64,000 bases of DNA, from NCBI RefSeq assembly GCF_038502225.1, contig NC_091369.1:4758471-4822470 (forward strand), in the 5' to 3' direction. Source of the DNA: Cherax quadricarinatus (taxonomy: Eukaryota; Arthropoda; Malacostraca; Decapoda; Parastacidae). A program made the translations under genes and the position numbers. Of the stretch, positions 61,813 to 64,000 are shown piece after piece (positions within the stretch are counted from its first letter, which is position 1; each line of letters starts with the position of its first letter). The notes beneath the pieces were generated by a model. It ran no database searches. It was not told the DNA's origin and saw nothing but the letters and a program-made list of their open reading frames with translations.

Positions 61813-61881
<69 letters not shown>
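61813..61881. repeat. (TA)n microsatellite after the RTE A-run
   Basis: About 34 units. Confidence 0.97.
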
Positions 61882-61885
<4 letters not shown>

Positions 61886-61894
61886 GCACGTATA

Positions 61895-62082
61895 ATTTAT
61901 GTGTATATACCTTGAGAGGTGTAAATACACTGTATGGTATGTATCTCTGTGAAGATTCATGGTTAGGAGAAAATGTCTCAGTGTATATACACTGAGAAGT
62001 GCGTATCAATGTATATACACTGGTAGTTTACATTAATCAGTATTTTAGGTATTAAAGTATTCTTGACTGGTGGTGACCAGGT
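61895..62082. repeat. GTGTATATACAC dyad repeats and satellite lead-in
   Basis: CTCAGTGTATATACACTGAG near 61976; then TAAAGTATTCTTGACTGGTG, a lead-in shared with about 8820 and 17965. Confidence 0.75.
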
Positions 62083-62965
62083 GACCTGCAGCCTTAATGA
62101 CCCTCGTGTAGTAGATAGACTTTAAACCCCATTAACCAACCACCCAGCCTTAATGACCCTAGTGTAGTAGATAGACTTTAAACCCCATTAACCAACCAAC
62201 CAGCCTTAATGACCCTCGTGTAGTAGATAGACTTTAAACCCCATTAACCAACCAACCAGCCTTAATGACCCTCGTGTAGTAGATAGACTTTAAACCCCAT
62301 TAACCAACCAACCAGCCTTAATGACCCTCGTGTAGTAGATAGGCTTTAAACCCCATTAACCAACCATCCAGCCTTAATGACCCTCGTGTAGTAGATAGAC
62401 TTTAAACCCCATTAACCAACCAACCAGCCTTAATGACCCTCGTGTAGTAGATAGACTTTAAACCCCATTAACCAACCAACCAGCCTTAATGACCCTCGTG
62501 TAGTAGATAGGCTTTAAACCCCATTAACCAACCATCCAGCCTTAATGACCCTCGTGTAGTAGATAGACTTTAAACCCCATTAACCAAACGACCAGCCTCA
62601 ATGACCCTCGTGTAGTAGACAGATTTTAAACGCCATTAACCAACCACCCAGTCTTAATGACCCTCGTGTAGTAGACAGACTTTAAACCCCATTGACCAAC
62701 CACCCAGTCTTAATAACCCTCGTGTAGTAGATAGACTTTAAACCCCATTAACCAACCACCCAGTCTTAATGACCCTCGTGTAGTAGATAGACTTTAAACC
62801 CCATTAACCAACCACCCAGCCTTAATGACCCTCGTGTAGTAGACAGACTTTAAACCCCATTAACCAACCACCCAGTCTTAATGACCCTCGTGTAGTAGAT
62901 AGACTTTAAACCCCATTAACCAACCACCCAGCCTTAATGACCCTCGCGTAATATATGGACTTAAA
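62083..62965. repeat. 56-bp satellite array, locus 2 (about 16 copies)
   Basis: Same unit as 8915-10104, but most copies read CAGCCTTAATGACC rather than CAGTCTTAATGACC, and many have ACCACCCAG. The last unit decays (CTCGCGTAATATATGGAC). Confidence 0.95.
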
Positions 62966-63144
62966 ACGTAATTAACCTCCCGTCTTAATTACCCTTCGAT
63001 TATCCGAAATGACATAACGTTCTAGGAACAGTTAGTTATTCTCACCATCACACTAACATATAATCCGGAAAATATTACGATTATTAATTGGATATCAAAA
63101 GGAAAATAATCCCAATACAAGGCGAATTTATATTCCAGTTAGAT

Positions 63145-64000
63145 AATGTATAGTCGTAGTGATGGTGGTAGTGATGGTGGTAGCGATGGTGGTAGTGATG
63201 GTTGTAGTGATGGTAGTAGTGATGGTGGAAGTGATGGTGGTAGTGATGGTGGTAGTGATGGTGGTAGTGATGGTGGTAGTGATGGTAGTAGCGATGGTGG
63301 TAGTGATGATTGTAGTGATGGTAGTAGTGATGGTGGTAGTGATGGTGGTAGTTATGGTGACAGTGATGGTAGTAGTGATGGTGGTAGTGATGGTAGTAGT
63401 GATGGTGGTAGTGATGGTGGTAGTAATAGTGGTAGTGATGGTGGTAGTGATGGTGGTAGTTATGGTGGTAGTGATGGTGGTAGCTATGGTGGTAATGATG
63501 GTAGTAGTGATGGTGGTAGTGATGGTGGCAGTAATGGTGGTAGTGATGGTAGTAATAATGGTGGTAGTGATGGTGGTAGTATTGGTGGTAGTGATGATAG
63601 TGGTGATGGTGGTAGTGATGGTGGTAGTGATGTGGTAGTGATGGTGGTAGTGATGGTAGTAGTGATGGTGGTAGTGATGGTGGTAGTAATGGTGGTAGTG
63701 ATGGTAGTAGTGATGGTGGTAGTGATGGTAGTGATCTTAGTAGTGATGGTGGTAGTGATGGTGGTAGTTATGGTGGCAGTGATGGTAGTAGTGATGGTGG
63801 TAGTGATGGTAGTAGTGATGGTGGTAGTGATGGTGGTAGTAATAGTGGTAGTGATGTGGTAGTGATTGTGGTAGTGATGGTGGTAGTGATGGTGGTAGTA
63901 ATGGTGGTAGTGATGGTGGTAGTGATGGTGGTAGTGATGTGGTAGTGATGGTGGTAGTGATGGTAGTAGTGATGGTGGTAGTGATGCTGGTAGTAATGGT
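63145..64000. repeat. 6/12-bp minisatellite (GATGGTGGTAGT)n, runs off the window
   Basis: About 70 units of GATGGTGGTAGT and GATGGTAGTAGT. Frames of SDGG repeats and VVVMVV repeats are by-products. Confidence 0.95.

Noticed and set aside
63146..63862. SDGG-repeat ORF of 238 codons.
   Set aside because: Simple 6/12-bp repeat; adjacent frames are equally open and units shift frame near 63632.

Overview
The window is animal nuclear DNA, most likely from a decapod crustacean (crayfish, lobster or shrimp). It has spliced genes with large introns, several non-LTR retrotransposon families, a dispersed repeat reading TACTCACCTATTTGTGGTTG that I associate with decapod genomes, and an exceptional load of mini- and microsatellites. 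The taxon is inferred from the repeats, not proven. About two thirds of the window is repetitive, and nearly all of the very long open frames inside the arrays are composition artefacts.

Three cellular genes are supported. (1) A + strand animal haem peroxidase: seven exons from 5914 to 12223, all with compatible phases. It contains the proximal haem histidine, runs through a Pro/Thr tetrapeptide linker into a small Cys-rich C-terminal tail, and its 5' exons lie outside the window. (2) A - strand single-exon 178-codon secretory precursor at 16634-17170. It has an apparent signal peptide, an RMRR site, a KR site and a terminal Gly-Arg before the stop, so it looks like an amidated neuropeptide precursor that I cannot assign to a known family. 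A TATA/CCAAT promoter and an ATG-free leader exon with a good donor lie upstream at 23054-23270 on the same strand. (3) A - strand tetraspanin of TSPAN6/7 type, with five phase-0 exons from 46024 down to 42249. Only the N-terminal exon is not found.

Mobile elements: a decayed L2/CR1-like LINE (-, 1-5710); a nearly full-length CR1/Jockey-type LINE (+, 29827-33950) whose ORF2 is broken by only two 1-bp indels, plus many 5'-truncated relatives; an RTE-type LINE (+, about 58430-61810) with one uninterrupted frame of about 990 codons; and a degraded RT at 21560-22165. tRNA-derived SINE sequence, foldback elements and 3' tail fragments of the LINEs are scattered through the introns.

Tandem arrays: 56-bp units at 8.9-10.1 kb and again at 62.1-63.0 kb; 18-bp units (11.1-11.9); 28-bp units at 20.2-21.5 and a diverged version at 34.5-36.0; 30/60-bp units (25.8-27.3); 14-bp (28.1-29.3); 48-bp (36.0-36.4); 38-bp (37.1-38.9); 35-bp (39.9-40.4); 15-bp (54.2-55.2); 26-bp (55.4-58.2); and 6/12-bp (63.1 to the end). 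The most notable non-genic pattern is that copies of the CR1-type LINE usually have (AC)n on both sides in the same strand sense. This suggests insertion into (AC)n microsatellites.
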